A DNA stretch of 64,000 bases from Paraburkholderia sp. (GCF_028283785.1 NZ_JAPWKB010000019.1:20001-84000), one strand, 5' to 3'. Positions 42,004 to 52,685 are shown, counted from the stretch's first letter. Translations and numbers: made by a program. Notes: generated from the sequence alone by a model not told the origin.

Positions 42004-43343
42004 GCGACCTCGGTGGCGTCGAGCGCTTCGGCGAGACTGGTGGTGCCGTCGCGCACGCGTGCAAGCGCCGCATCGCGCAAGCTGCCGACGCCGTCGGCCT
42101 GCGCGACGCGCGCAAGTGCCTGGGTGTCCGCTTTCGCAACGATCAGTTCGCGCAGCGCGTCGGACACCGGCATCACCTGGTGAATCCCGACCCGCCCCCG
42201 AAAGCCGATGCCATGACACGCGGCGCAGCCTGGCGCGCGCCACGGCTGCCAGCCGTCGAGTCGATCGTCGGTGAAACCGGCCGCGCGCAATGCCGCCGCC
42301 GTTTCCTGCACGGGCGTCCGGCACGCGACGCATAAACGTCGCACCAGCCGTTGCGCCGTCACCATTCTCAATGCCGCCGCGAGGTTGTACGGCTCGACGC
42401 CGATATCGAGCAGCCGCGCGATGGCGGCGGGCGCGTCGTTGGTGTGCAGCGTGGACAACACCAGGTGACCGGTTTGCGCCGCTTTGACGGCGACATCGGC
42501 GGTCTCTTCGTCGCGAATCTCGCCCACCATGATCACGTCCGGGTCTTGCCGGAGAAACGCACGAAGCGCGACCGCGAAAGTCAGTCCCGCCTTCTCGCGC
42601 ACGCTGACCTGATTGATGCCTTCGAGCTGGATTTCGGCTGGATCTTCGACGGAGCACAGATTGCGCGACTCACCGTTCAGCATCTGCAAAAAGCAGTACA
42701 GCGACAGGGTTTTGCCGCTGCCCGTCGGTCCGGTGACGAGAACGAGTCCATGCGGCGCGCGGATCGCTGCATCGACGGTGGCGCGCTGCAGCGCATCGAG
42801 GCCGAGCGCGTCGAGCGACAGATCGGTGGGCAAAGCGTCGAGCCGGCGCAGCACGAGTTTCTCGCCGAACAGCGTGGGCAACGAATTGACGCGATAGTCC
42901 TCGATGCGGCCCGGCGCGCTCGCGATCCGCAACCGTCCGTCTTGCGGCACGCGCCGCTCGGCAATGTCCATGCGCGCGAGCACCTTCACGCGCGTGATAA
43001 ACGCATCGCGCAAATGCGCAGGCGGTTGCGCAATCTGATGCAGCACGCCGTCGATTCGCAAACGCATGCGCCAGCCGTGTTCGGCGGGTTCGATATGCAG
43101 GTCGGATGCATTGCGTCGCGACGCTTCGCGCAGCGTGTCGGTCAACAGTTTGACGGCGGGTGTGTTGTCGTCGCGAGAGTCGGGCGCAGGATGCGCGGCG
43201 CTGGCGTTCGACGGTGCGGACAACGCGTCGCGACGCGCGCCGCTGGCGAACGGATGCGGCGCGGGATCTGCATCCGGCGACGCAATGGGACGCGGCGATG
43301 CGCGCTCGCCGGACGGAGAGTTGGACGTACTGGAAGACTGCAT
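42000..43343 (-). CDS. pilB: type IV pilus assembly/GspE-family ATPase, short form
   Basis: 447 residues. Walker A GPTGSGKT (205-212), an Asp-box/Walker B region VIMVGEIRDEETA, a His-box VLSTLHTNDA, and the tetracysteine zinc site LCVACRTP ... GCAACHG. The first about 60 residues are Pro/Ser/Ala-rich and disordered, and the usual N-terminal MshEN/N1 domain of PilB (families are commonly about 560 aa) is absent. It powers pilin polymerisation with PilC. Assignment to pili rather than type II secretion rests on the pilB-pilC-pilD layout. Confidence 0.88.
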   Translation of the reverse strand: MQSSSTSNSPSGERASPRPIASPDADPAPHPFASGARRDALSAPSNASAAHPAPDSRDDNTPAVKLLTDTLREASRRNASDLHIEPAEHGWRMRLRIDGVLHQIAQPPAHLRDAFITRVKVLARMDIAERRVPQDGRLRIASAPGRIEDYRVNSLPTLFGEKLVLRRLDALPTDLSLDALGLDALQRATVDAAIRAPHGLVLVTGPTGSGKTLSLYCFLQMLNGESRNLCSVEDPAEIQLEGINQVSVREKAGLTFAVALRAFLRQDPDVIMVGEIRDEETADVAVKAAQTGHLVLSTLHTNDAPAAIARLLDIGVEPYNLAAALRMVTAQRLVRRLCVACRTPVQETAAALRAAGFTDDRLDGWQPWRAPGCAACHGIGFRGRVGIHQVMPVSDALRELIVAKADTQALARVAQADGVGSLRDAALARVRDGTTSLAEALDATEVA

Positions 43344-43496
43344 CGAAGACCGGCCGGAAGCCGCCTGTAGAACATGACGGCTTCATCATCCGGCAGCGCG
43401 GCGGTGCGCACCATTCAGCCAAACGGTCTACGTCGAATGCCGGGCTCGCGGTTCCGGATTGCCGATGGATGGCCCGGTAGTCCCGCGTCCCGGCGT

Positions 43497-44802
43497 TCAG
43501 CCGCTCAGCGCCTTCGTGAGTTTCGTCGCGCCCTTCGCACGCGGCTTGAAGATCTTGACCGTGCGGATCGCCTGATCGTCGCTGCGCATCACTTCCAGCT
43601 TGACGCCGCCGATCTGCACGCACACGTCGCCTTCCGGAATCTCTTCGAGAATTTCGAGGATCAACCCGTTCAGGGTTTTCGGGCCGTCGGTGGGCAACTG
43701 CAGTTGCAGCCAGCGATTCAGTTCGCGCAACGGCATGCTGCCCGCGACGATGCATTCGCCCGCGTCGTTCCAGCCGCCGCGCGTATTGGCGCCGCGCGGA
43801 ATCGATGTGGTGAATTCGCCGATCAGTTCTTCGATGATGTCTTCCGGCGTCACGAGGCCCTGGAGTTCGCCGTATTCGTTGACGACCAGCGCGGTTCGAT
43901 GACGGCTTTCCTGGAAATACTGAAGCTGCTGGAACACCGGCGTGCCGGTCGGCACGAAGTAGGGTTCTGCGAGCAGTCCGCGCAACGTCTCCCGCTCCAG
44001 TTCCTGGTTATGCAGCGCCGAGAGCGTCTTGCGCACGTGCAGCACGCCGAGCACACGGTCGATGTCGCCCTTGATAAACGATCAGCTTGTTGTGATAGCA
44101 GGTTTCCAGCTGATGCAGGATCTGATCGAACGGCGCGTCGAAATCCAGCGCCTCGATGCGGCGGCGCGGAATCATCACGTCGTCGACGGAGATGTTTTCC
44201 AGATCGAACAGGTTCAACAGAATGCTGCGGTGTTTGGTCGGCATGAAGCTGCCGGACTCGAGCACGATGCTGCGCAATTCTTCCGTGGACAAACGCTGGT
44301 CGCGGCCGCCCTTGGTGTTGATATGCAGCAGACGCAGCGTGCCGTTTGCGAACAGGTTGACGAACCACACCAGCGGCCGCGCGACGCGCATCATCGGCGC
44401 GATCAGCAGACTGGCGGGCAGTGCGATCTTTTCCGGGAACGTTGCACCGACGATTTTCGGCGTGATTTCCGCGAACACGATGATCAGAAACGCGACGATC
44501 CCGGTCGAAATCGACAGCACCATATTGTTCTGCCCGAACGTGTGCAGCGCAATCGACGTCGTCAGTACCGGAATGATGGTGTTCAGCAGATTGTTCCCGA
44601 TCAGGATCACGCTGAGCAGCCGATCGGTGTGGGTCAACAGAAGCTGGGTCGTCTTGGCGCCGAGTGCGCCCTGACTGGCGAGATGTTTCAACCGGTGGCG
44701 GTTGAGCGCCATCATTGCCGTTTCGGAGATAGAGAAAAATCCGGAGCAGATGATCAGTAGACAAACGGCGCTAATTTGCGCCCATAAGGGAATGTGGTCC
44801 AC
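43497..44802 (-). pseudogene. DUF21/CBS/CorC-family transporter, interrupted by a one-base insertion
   Basis: N-terminal part (start ATG 44802): MDHIPLWAQISAVCLLIICSGFFSISETAMMA, a DUF21 (CNNM/CorB-like) membrane domain with about four segments, running into two CBS motifs. After NKLIVYQG the frame changes; the other frame continues DIDRVLGVLHVRKT and on through the second CBS motif and the C-terminal CorC/HlyC domain to 43497. Removing one C of the CCC at 44068-44070 joins them into a 434-residue protein. Family members are linked to magnesium/cobalt efflux or resistance. Both halves look conserved, so either a sequencing error or a very recent lesion. Confidence 0.85.
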
Positions 44803-44907
44803 GCGTCGCGAAGTAAGGGGAAAGGATGGGGGAAATATAACAGAGGGGCCGGTGACACCTCGCCGGGCGGATCACGCAGAGGTTCATGGCCAGCCTTATG
44901 ACGGGTC

Positions 44908-45903
44908 TCATGACGATTCTCGTGACTGGCGCAGGGCGCGCGTGAACGTGCCGAGCGCGTGCATGAATTCGACGGTGACGCCCGCCTGCGCAGGGGCGTC
45001 GGCGGCGACGCCCGCGCCGTCGAGGAACGCGTGTGCAAGCCGTGCGAGCGCTGGATCGTGGTTGGTGACGTCCGGTTGGGTTTGAGCGGGCGCAGCTTTG
45101 ACGTTGCGCAATCCGCCGTACTGCGGCACGCCGACCCGCACGACGCATTGCATCGCGGGTTCGGTGATGATCGAGGCGCGGCCGAAGTCCAGCGACGGCG
45201 GCGCAAACGCTGTGGGCGGTTGAGGTCGCGGTTGCGGTGGCACCGGCGCATCGATTGCGATGGACGGCAGATCGTCGAATAGTGCCGCGTCATCCAGGCC
45301 GTCCGCATGTGACCACGGCTGTCGCGGCGCGCCGAACAACGCCAGCGGATCGACCGGCGTGTCGAGCAGGTCGTCGAGACCGGTCGTCGCGCCGGTCGGG
45401 TCCAACGGATCATTGGATGGCGCGAATGCCGCCGACATCGACGGAAACGGTTCCGGCGTATCGGCGCTCGGCCGTTCCGGCCATGCGCGGGAAGCGTCGG
45501 TCAGGTCTAGCGGCGCGCGCACCGAGAAATCCCACGGCGACGCGTGCGACGTTTCAGGTGCCGTCTGCGCCGTTGCCGGTTCGCCGGATGCCGCCAGCAA
45601 CACGTATGCGCCGATCATCACGACGTCGCCGGATTGCAGGCGGGTCTGCTCGCCCGCCGCGATTACCCGTCCGTTGACGGCGACGCGTGTGGTCGCGCTG
45701 AGCGTGACGAACTGCCAGCCGTCGGCGGACGCGCGAACCGCCGCGTGCCGCTCGTCGATTGCATCGTCGTCAGGCAACGTCAATGTGCTGTCCGCCGAAC
45801 GCCCGATGGTCCCACCGCGCGCGTCGAACGTCGCGTTCGTGCCGTCAGGATGCGCACGGCCGTGGCATGCAATCGCGCTCAGTTTCAGATTGGATAAGAA
45901 CAT
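44908..45903 (-). CDS. tagH: T6SS-associated FHA-domain protein (TagH-like)
   Basis: 331 residues from ATG 45903 (MFLSNLKLSAIACHG); an in-frame ATG at 45945, just overlapping the end of tssM, is an alternative. The N-terminal FHA domain (about 10-110) shows GGTIGRSADSTLTLPDD, DERHAAVRASADGW and VNGRVI, the phosphothreonine-binding loops. The middle is acidic and Pro-rich; the C-terminal portion (about 265-331) resembles the conserved tail of type VI FHA proteins, ending in helical ALARLAHAFLDGAGV. In characterised systems the FHA protein Fha/TagH is phosphorylated by a PpkA-type kinase to trigger firing; no kinase or phosphatase gene is in the window. Last gene of the cluster before corC. Confidence 0.8.
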   Translation of the reverse strand: MFLSNLKLSAIACHGRAHPDGTNATFDARGGTIGRSADSTLTLPDDDAIDERHAAVRASADGWQFVTLSATTRVAVNGRVIAAGEQTRLQSGDVVMIGAYVLLAASGEPATAQTAPETSHASPWDFSVRAPLDLTDASRAWPERPSADTPEPFPSMSAAFAPSNDPLDPTGATTGLDDLLDTPVDPLALFGAPRQPWSHADGLDDAALFDDLPSIAIDAPVPPQPRPQPPTAFAPPSLDFGRASIITEPAMQCVVRVGVPQYGGLRNVKAAPAQTQPDVTNHDPALARLAHAFLDGAGVAADAPAQAGVTVEFMHALGTFTRALRQSRESS

Positions 45904-45935
45904 GTTTGGAATTTTCAGCGAAGAGTCCGCGCGGA

Positions 45936-48900
45936 TCACGGACATGAAAACGCGCTCATCTGTGCAAGCTGGAAAGGGTTGTCGCTGCTGCTGGCGGTGA
46001 CGCGCAACGCCAGCTTTTGCCCGTTGAAATCGAAGCTCGCGATCATGCTTTCCGGCGCGCCGCCCGGCGTGATCCGCGCCTTGTCGAGCAAGCGGTGCAG
46101 CGCCCACGGCCCTTGCGTCTGCAGCGTGTCGGTGCCGCGTGACGTGGCAATCTGCAAGGCCACGAGGTTCGTGCCGCGCGCGCCCGGCCAGCGGATTCGG
46201 GTTGGAATAGGCGGTCCGTGCGCGTAGCGCAGCGTCTGACCGTCCACGTCCAGCGTGTATTGCAGGATGCCGGCATCGACGTCGAGCGGCGTCAGTTCGA
46301 CTTCCAGCGAAGGTGACGGCGCGTTTCCGGCGAAATAGACCGAGCGGATCGCTTCGGCGTTCTGAAACGATCCGAGCAAACGTGCGCCGCCGTCACGTGA
46401 ACCGGATGAACCGGATGCGCTGGACACGCCGGACGACGCGTCGCGTCGGAAGACCCAGCGGCCTTTGCCGACGTCGGTTTGCGCCGCGAGATTCGATTTG
46501 AAGAAGCTGTCCATCAAACCGCCCGAGGCGAACAAACGCGAGAAATCGTCGAGGGCGACGTCGCGCGTCGATGCGCGCACGAACGGATAGCGCCCGGCGA
46601 TCAGGTGCCTGCACGTGCCGCCGATGCCACCCTGCGCCTGCTGCGCACGTTCTGGCGCATCGCCCCGCTGAGTTGCCCGGCGCCGGTCTGCCCCAACGCG
46701 CCGAACAGCGTGCGCAACGGCAGCGGTAGACGGCCGGCGTCGGCTTGCAGTTTGTCGAACACGTCGGTTTGCGGCGGCGGGGTGCCGCTTGCGAGCGCCG
46801 CGTTCGCCGACGTCAGATAGCCGTAAAGCGCGTCGATGGTGCGTAGCGTGCCGTCGAGCGGCGTGTTGCCCGCGTCGCCGCCGACCAGCCGGTGCAACGC
46901 ATCGAAATGCCGATCGACCATCGCTTCAGGATGGCTGTCTTCAGCGGGCACGGCGACCGGTGCCGCACGACCGAACATCGCGACCAACGCCTCGCGCGCT
47001 TCGCCGACTTTCCGCTGCAACGGCTCGGCGACCTGACGGACCGTGGCCTCGGGTTTGCGCACCAGGCTCGTCTCGTTCGATGCAACCTGCAGGAACTGTC
47101 TGAGCGGCGAGTCAGGCGCGGACAGCGTGCGCGCAATCTGCGTGCTTTGCGTGATCGACGTGCTCGCCACCAGGGTCACGTCGTCGAGATAGGCGTCCCA
47201 TACGTCGATGTAATCGTTGAAATACGCACGCCTGACTTCGACGGCGAGTGGGTTCTGCTCGCGCTCCGGTGTCGCCGCGATGCCGAGCACCCACGGATCG
47301 TCGCGACGCAATCGTGCGGTCACGCCGTCTACCTGGGTTGAAAACACGTCCCAGTAGCCGCGATACGTATAGAGCGGCGCGACACCTTCGGTCAGCGGCC
47401 GGCCGCTTTTGCGTGTCAGGACGAGCGCCGCCTGCGGGCCGCCTGCACCCGCGAGCGTCACCGGATCGTCGCGCATCGAGCGCAGCAGTTCACGACGAAG
47501 CAGACGATACGCGCGTTGCGCCACCGACGACTGCGCAAGCTGCCCTCGCACCCGTTCGACCAGCGTTGCATTCATCGGAAACGGCGCGGTCACATTGCGC
47601 GATTCGAACAGGCGCGTGAGATGAGCTTCGACGCGCGCACGTTCGTCTTGCGGCATACCGGACGGCAACGCGGCTTCGGCGTCGAGAATCAGCCAGGCGG
47701 CGAGAAAGGCCGCGTCGTAATGCGCGGGCGTGTACAGCATCAGGTAGGCCTTCAACGCGTCGTAAGAATATTCAGCATCGGCGGCGGGCGCGTTGGCCAG
47801 CAGCGTCTCGATCCGGGCGGCGGCGAGCGGCAACAGCTTTTCGTCGAGCGCGCGACGGTAGACCGCCTGGCTCGCGGCGTCGATCCGGTCGCCCTGATAC
47901 AGGCCCATCCGGTAACTGCTCCACGGCGGCGCGGCGACATCGAAGCGTGCGCTGTCGGGCAACCCGCGCAAGCCGTCGAGAATCGCCGTCAACGACGGCA
48001 GATCGGCGACGGGCTGCTGGGCGGCCGCACCGGTCAAACGGCCGAGCGCGACGACATGGGCATTTACCTCGTCGAGATAGGCGCGATTGTTCGAGTAGCT
48101 AATGGTCCATCCGGCGAGCAGCGTCGCCATCATCAGCGCCGTGACAATCACGGCCGCGACCTGCACGCGGCGCTGCCGCCGTACCGCGCGGCTGACGCCT
48201 GCAAAGCCCGCGTCGGCAAACAGTGCGTCGTGGAGCAGGCGCGTCAGAAAGAAACCGTGACGGGACGCATGGCCAACGTTCGCGCGGGTGGGTACGGCAG
48301 TCTCTTCGATCCGCAAGCGGTCGTGGATTGGCGCCAAGACCCGGTCGATTTCCGGAGCGCCTTGTTGAGCGCTCGTGAAATAGATACCGCGTGCATGCAA
48401 CTCGACGTCGAGCGGCGACGCGCAGAACAGCGCGGCACAGAAGTCGTCGTGCGCCTGACGCACGCTCGCGAACTGTTGTGGGAACAGAAACGCCCGCGCG
48501 CGTCGCGTCACGTCGGGTTCGCTCAGCAGCACGTCGGATAGTCCTTCGTCGAGACGGCGGCGCAACGCGTCGAATGCCTGGCTTGCCGATTCCGTGACGG
48601 CTGCATCGTTCGCTTCGAACGTGGTGCCCCAGACCTGCGCGCGCTCATCGCGATTCAGGCTCGAAAAATAGTCGCAAAACCCACCGATGCGATCCATCTG
48701 CGTAAAGCACAGATACACCGGAACCCGAACGTCGAGCGTGGCTTGCAGCGCCTGCAAAGGCTGACGAAGCCGCGTCGCGTAGGCCTTGCATCCGGCTTCG
48801 TCGAGCGCGAGCAAGGTGTGGATGGGCACGGTCAGCAGCACGCCGTTGACCGGCTGTCGCGGCCGGTGCTTTTTGAGCAGCGTCAGCAATTCGCGCCATT

Positions 48901-49531
48901 CGGCGTGACCGGCTGCGTCGAGGAGATCGCCTGGCGTATCGATCAGCACGGCGTCGTCGCAGAACCACCATTCGCATTGCGTGGTTGGCTCGACGCGGCC
49001 GCTGGCGGCGCGCGCGGCCTGATCGGCAATAGGTAGCGCGAGACCGCTATTGACGAGCGCCGCCGTTTTCCCTGCGCCTCGACTGCCGACGACGAGATAC
49101 CACGGCAGGTTATCGCTCGACCGGCCGGTGAGGGCATCGCGCAATGCTGCGAGACGGCCGGTGCGGTGCGGCGGTCGATGCAGTACCGCGAGCGCATCGC
49201 GAAACCGCGCGCGAAGTGCTTCGAGCCGTTCGAGTTCGGGGTCGGGCGCGCCAGGTGCGCCGACCGATGATGCGTTGCCCACACGCCAACCCGCGAACAC
49301 GCCGCGCCGATGCGCGCGCCGAAGCGCCCGCAGCACCCAGACCGACAACACGACGCCGATCAGCACACAGCGGGACGCCACACTTTCGATCGGCCGCATT
49401 TCCCCGATTGCCAGCAGCGGCCCGATCCACCAGATTAGCGCGACCACCAGCACAACACCGAGCACGACGCCGAGCGCACGCCACACCATGCGCGAGACGA
49501 GCAGACGCAACAGGCGTTTGAGCGCGTTCAT
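45936..49531 (-). pseudogene. tssM: T6SS inner-membrane protein TssM (IcmF), interrupted by a one-base deletion
   Basis: N-terminal frame (ATG 49531, overlapping the tssL stop) codes 976 residues: two membrane segments at about 20-40 and 55-70, a P-loop GSRGAGKT (149-156), DTPGD near 198, a third membrane segment near 460, and the long periplasmic IcmF region. It goes out of frame after RQNVR. The C-terminal TssM domain continues in another frame, reading ...GGIGGTC then RYPFVRASTRDVALDDFSRLFASGGLMDSFF to 45936. One base lost near 46640-46645 explains the break; repaired length about 1198 residues, normal for TssM. TssM joins TssL and TssJ to form the trans-envelope channel. Whether this is an error or a disabling mutation is undetermined. 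Confidence 0.9.
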
Positions 49532-50733
49532 CGGCTGTCCGGTTCCGCGTGACGTTCGTCGCTTCCGGGCGGCGGCAACACGACGATCTCGACGCGCCGG
49601 TTGTGTGCGCGGCCTTCGGCGGTGGTGTTGGTATCGACGGGTTGCTGGTCGCCGCGCCCCGCGATCGTCACGCGTTCCGCGCGGCTGAGGCCCGACGACA
49701 GCAGTTGTCGTCTGACCGTGGCCGCGCGCGCTTCCGACAGCGCGAGGTTCGACGCGAACAGCGGCGTATGGATGGGTTGATCGTCCGTATGACCGGTGAC
49801 GACGACGCTGCCGTCGATCCGTTCGAGTGCCTGCGCCACGCGCGACAACATCGGCACGAGCGCGTTGTTCGCGACCGCCGAGCCGGACGCGAACAGCCCG
49901 TCGCCACGGATCGAGATCACGCTGCGACCGTTGTCGTCATGCACGGACAGCGCGTCGTCGGCGATGTCCGCATCGAGCCGACGCGCGAGATCCGACGCGG
50001 GCGGCAGCGGATTGCGCACGGCGATGTCCGGCAGACGGATTGCGTTGATTGCGTTCGCGGTGCGGTCCGCCGCGTTGTTCGACGCCAGCAGAAAGCCGAT
50101 AAAGCTGACGCATCCGATCAATCCCGCGCCCGGCAGCCACGCCCACGCGGTCAACCGGAGACGCACCGGCAGCGCATGCGTACGATCGGCGGCCTGCCAG
50201 TGCGGCGACAGCGCGCGCGGGTAGCCGTTGCCGATTCCGTGCAGCAGCGCATGGAGCCGTCGCGTCAGCGTGTCGAGTTGCGCCGTGCCGTTCTGCATCA
50301 CGCGGTAGCGCCCCTGAAAACCCAGCGCGAGACAGTAGTACTGAAGCTCGATCAGATGACGATGCTCGCGAGGCCGCGCCGACAGTCGCGCGAGCAGCTG
50401 AAAGAATTTTTCGCCGCCCCACGTTTCCTTGTGAAACGCGACCAGCAAACTATGTGCCGACCACGCACCGCCGCCGCCCCACGGCGTGAGCGCCGCCGCT
50501 TCGTCGAGCGCGGTGCACAGGCAATAGCGCGCACCGACGATGGTTTCGACGGGGATCGCCGCGTGTTGCGCGCGAGTCTGAAAGCGCCGTATTTCGTCGA
50601 TCAGATATTCGCGCATCCGCGCCGGCGCCGCCTGCAAGCCGAGGCGGATCTGCGCCAGCATATCGAGCAGCGGTTGCGCGGCGATCACGAGCGCGTTGAC
50701 GGTAGCCGGTTGCGGGCTTGGGGCGAGCGTCAT
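49528..50733 (-). CDS. tssL: T6SS protein TssL with C-terminal OmpA-like domain
   Basis: 401 residues from ATG 50733; the open frame runs much further upstream, inside tssK, and is not used. The N-terminal cytoplasmic DotU domain (about 10-190: ALDEAAALTPWGGGGAWSAHSLL) is followed by one membrane segment (LTAWAWLPGAGLIGCVSFIGFLLA, about 205-228). The C-terminal OmpA/peptidoglycan-binding domain shows VVVTGHTDDQPIHT, LALSEARAATVRR and AHNRRVEIVV. Such fused TssL proteins anchor the membrane complex directly to peptidoglycan. Gap of 23 bases from tssK; stop overlaps tssM. Confidence 0.95.
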   Translation of the reverse strand: MTLAPSPQPATVNALVIAAQPLLDMLAQIRLGLQAAPARMREYLIDEIRRFQTRAQHAAIPVETIVGARYCLCTALDEAAALTPWGGGGAWSAHSLLVAFHKETWGGEKFFQLLARLSARPREHRHLIELQYYCLALGFQGRYRVMQNGTAQLDTLTRRLHALLHGIGNGYPRALSPHWQAADRTHALPVRLRLTAWAWLPGAGLIGCVSFIGFLLASNNAADRTANAINAIRLPDIAVRNPLPPASDLARRLDADIADDALSVHDDNGRSVISIRGDGLFASGSAVANNALVPMLSRVAQALERIDGSVVVTGHTDDQPIHTPLFASNLALSEARAATVRRQLLSSGLSRAERVTIAGRGDQQPVDTNTTAEGRAHNRRVEIVVLPPPGSDERHAEPDSR

Positions 50734-50756
50734 GCGCGGCTTTTCTCCATGCGCGA

Positions 50757-52124
50757 TCACCCGCGGATCGCCCAGCATTCCATCGTCAGGCCCGGCATGT
50801 CGCCGGCGACGTGCAACGCGAGACCGCTCGATTGCGCAAGCTGTTTCCAGAGATCGCCGCTGGTATCCAGTTCGAAGTAGTGACTGCCGGCGTGATACGG
50901 AATCTGTCGCGGCGCGACCGGCAGCAAACGGAGCGCGATGCCCGGCAAGTGCAGATGCACGAGATCGGCGATCCGTTCGAGCGGGCCGATCTTCACCTGC
51001 GCCGGATAGTGCGAGCGCACTGTTTCGGCGGGGAGATCGGCATGCACGGCCAGCACGAAACTGGCGGTATGCAGCAGTTCGCTGTCGTGAATCTGCCCGA
51101 CCCACACCCGGTGCGCGCGCTCCTGCAAGTCGATTGCGATCGCGTTCTGTTCGAACACGGTGGACAGCGCGCGGCGTAAGTCGGCCATCAACGGCGCGAA
51201 ACTGCCTTGAAGGTCGTCGTGCCGGTACACCGGACGGTTGAGCGGACGCCGTTCGCCAGCGGTGTAAGTGGCGAGGTCGAATGCGATTCGCAGCCATTGC
51301 TGGAACAGTCTTTCGGGATGATGCTGGCCGGGCGTCTGCGCGTGACCGGTGTCGGCCTGCGCGCGATTGACCAGCGCGAGCAGCAAAAAGTCGGCAACCT
51401 CGCTGACGCCGCCGCGCCCCGGCGCCGACAGACGCTTCGCCAGTGCGTCGCCACGCTGTTCGAGCAAGCCGTGAAGCTCGCGCAGATAGCCGCTCAATAC
51501 CGGATGCCGGTTGGCGATCAGCATCGGCGGGATGTAGTGCGTGTCGAGGATCAGATGATGGTCGCTGCGGCGCTCGATCACCCGCACCACGCCGATTGCC
51601 TGCCATTCGCTACCGAGGTTCGATTCGAGCAGCAACCGCAACCGGAGACGGCCGGTTTGCACCATCGCAGGTCCGAGCGCGACGGCGTTGGTGTCGGCGA
51701 TCTCGCGCGTGTCTACACCGTAGCGTGCCAGCGAGCCGGGCTGCTCGTCGAAAATGGCCTCTTCGGCGCCCGCTCGCCTGACCGGCAGCGCCAGCAATAC
51801 CCGCTCGTTCGTGGTGTGCGGCGGCACATCGAGCGGCGCGGGCAAATCGTGCGGTGCGGTCAGCAGAAACGGCGTACCGTCAGGCATCACGCCTTGCGCC
51901 GACGTCAACACCACCTTGCCGAGCGCCAGCGCGTCGTGGTCGAGGTCGAGACTCAGAAAACCCCAGAACAATCCGAGCGACCCGACGCTGCGTTGATGCA
52001 CATACGCTTCGACATAGCGTTCGAGTTGCTGAAAATGCTGGGGACGCAAATACATCCCTTCCGACCAGATGATTTTTGCGCGCGACGCACTTGCGTCTTG
52101 CAGCGGCAAATCTTCATGTTTCAT
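50757..52124 (-). CDS. tssK: T6SS baseplate-membrane connector TssK
   Basis: 455 residues. TssK (ImpJ/VasE) signature KIIWSEGMYLRPQHFQQLERY at the N-terminus, then FFWGFLSLDLD-like and LPGIALRLLPVAPRQIPYHAGSHYFELD near the C-terminus. It connects the baseplate to the TssLM complex. Four-base overlap with tssJ. Confidence 0.96.
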   Translation of the reverse strand: MKHEDLPLQDASASRAKIIWSEGMYLRPQHFQQLERYVEAYVHQRSVGSLGLFWGFLSLDLDHDALALGKVVLTSAQGVMPDGTPFLLTAPHDLPAPLDVPPHTTNERVLLALPVRRAGAEEAIFDEQPGSLARYGVDTREIADTNAVALGPAMVQTGRLRLRLLLESNLGSEWQAIGVVRVIERRSDHHLILDTHYIPPMLIANRHPVLSGYLRELHGLLEQRGDALAKRLSAPGRGGVSEVADFLLLALVNRAQADTGHAQTPGQHHPERLFQQWLRIAFDLATYTAGERRPLNRPVYRHDDLQGSFAPLMADLRRALSTVFEQNAIAIDLQERAHRVWVGQIHDSELLHTASFVLAVHADLPAETVRSHYPAQVKIGPLERIADLVHLHLPGIALRLLPVAPRQIPYHAGSHYFELDTSGDLWKQLAQSSGLALHVAGDMPGLTMECWAIRG

Positions 52125-52672
52125 TGCTGTGTTCCGTCGAGAGGGCTAACCATCAGACCGCCCGCGCCCAGGTTGACGCGCAGCGCGAGCCGCTCCGGCG
52201 TGAACGGCCAGAGCGAAAACAGCGCGGATTCACCACGGTCGGGGAAGGTGTAGGTGGCGCGCCATGCGCGTCTGTCCTGTTCGCGATAACCGGCGACCAC
52301 GCCGAGCGCATGGACGGACGGGCCGTCGTTGCGACGGATCAGCTTGTGTTCGCCCGGCAGCAGAATCAGCTGTTCGAACGACACGAGATCGTCGCCCAGC
52401 GTGGCCTTCGCGCGATCCTGAAGCGACCCGAAGTCGCTCGTGTCGAACGTGGTTGTCGATTTGAGTGCGTAAATGCCGACGAGAATCGGCGACGCGCGAC
52501 CCGCGCCGTCCGGATTGACGCGGGCACTGGCGACCAGATTCAGGTCGTAGCCGTCAGCCGGATGACGCGGCGCCGTTGCGCACGATGCGAGCAGCGCAAA
52601 CGCAGCAAACAGCGCAATGCGGGCGGGCCGATCCGGCAGCGATAGGACGTTTGACATCGATGCGTTAGCCAA
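52121..52672 (-). CDS. tssJ: T6SS outer-membrane lipoprotein TssJ
   Basis: 183 residues. N-terminal hydrophobic stretch ends in the lipobox LLASC with Cys31 as the lipidated residue; an in-frame Met at residue 6 is an alternative start. The mature part has the TssJ beta-sandwich pattern (YDLNLVASARVNPDGAGRASPILVGIYALKS, LLPGEHKLIRR). It tethers TssM to the outer membrane. It begins about 14 bases after the DUF4150 gene. Confidence 0.93.
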   Translation of the reverse strand: MANASMSNVLSLPDRPARIALFAAFALLASCATAPRHPADGYDLNLVASARVNPDGAGRASPILVGIYALKSTTTFDTSDFGSLQDRAKATLGDDLVSFEQLILLPGEHKLIRRNDGPSVHALGVVAGYREQDRRAWRATYTFPDRGESALFSLWPFTPERLALRVNLGAGGLMVSPLDGTQQ

Positions 52673-52685
52673 TATCCATTAGACG

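Noticed and set aside
50734..51606. Upstream extension of the tssL reading frame
   Set aside because: The extra 291 codons lie antisense-free but out of frame inside tssK, are Arg/Ala/Ser-rich and carry no domain; tssL proper starts at 50733.
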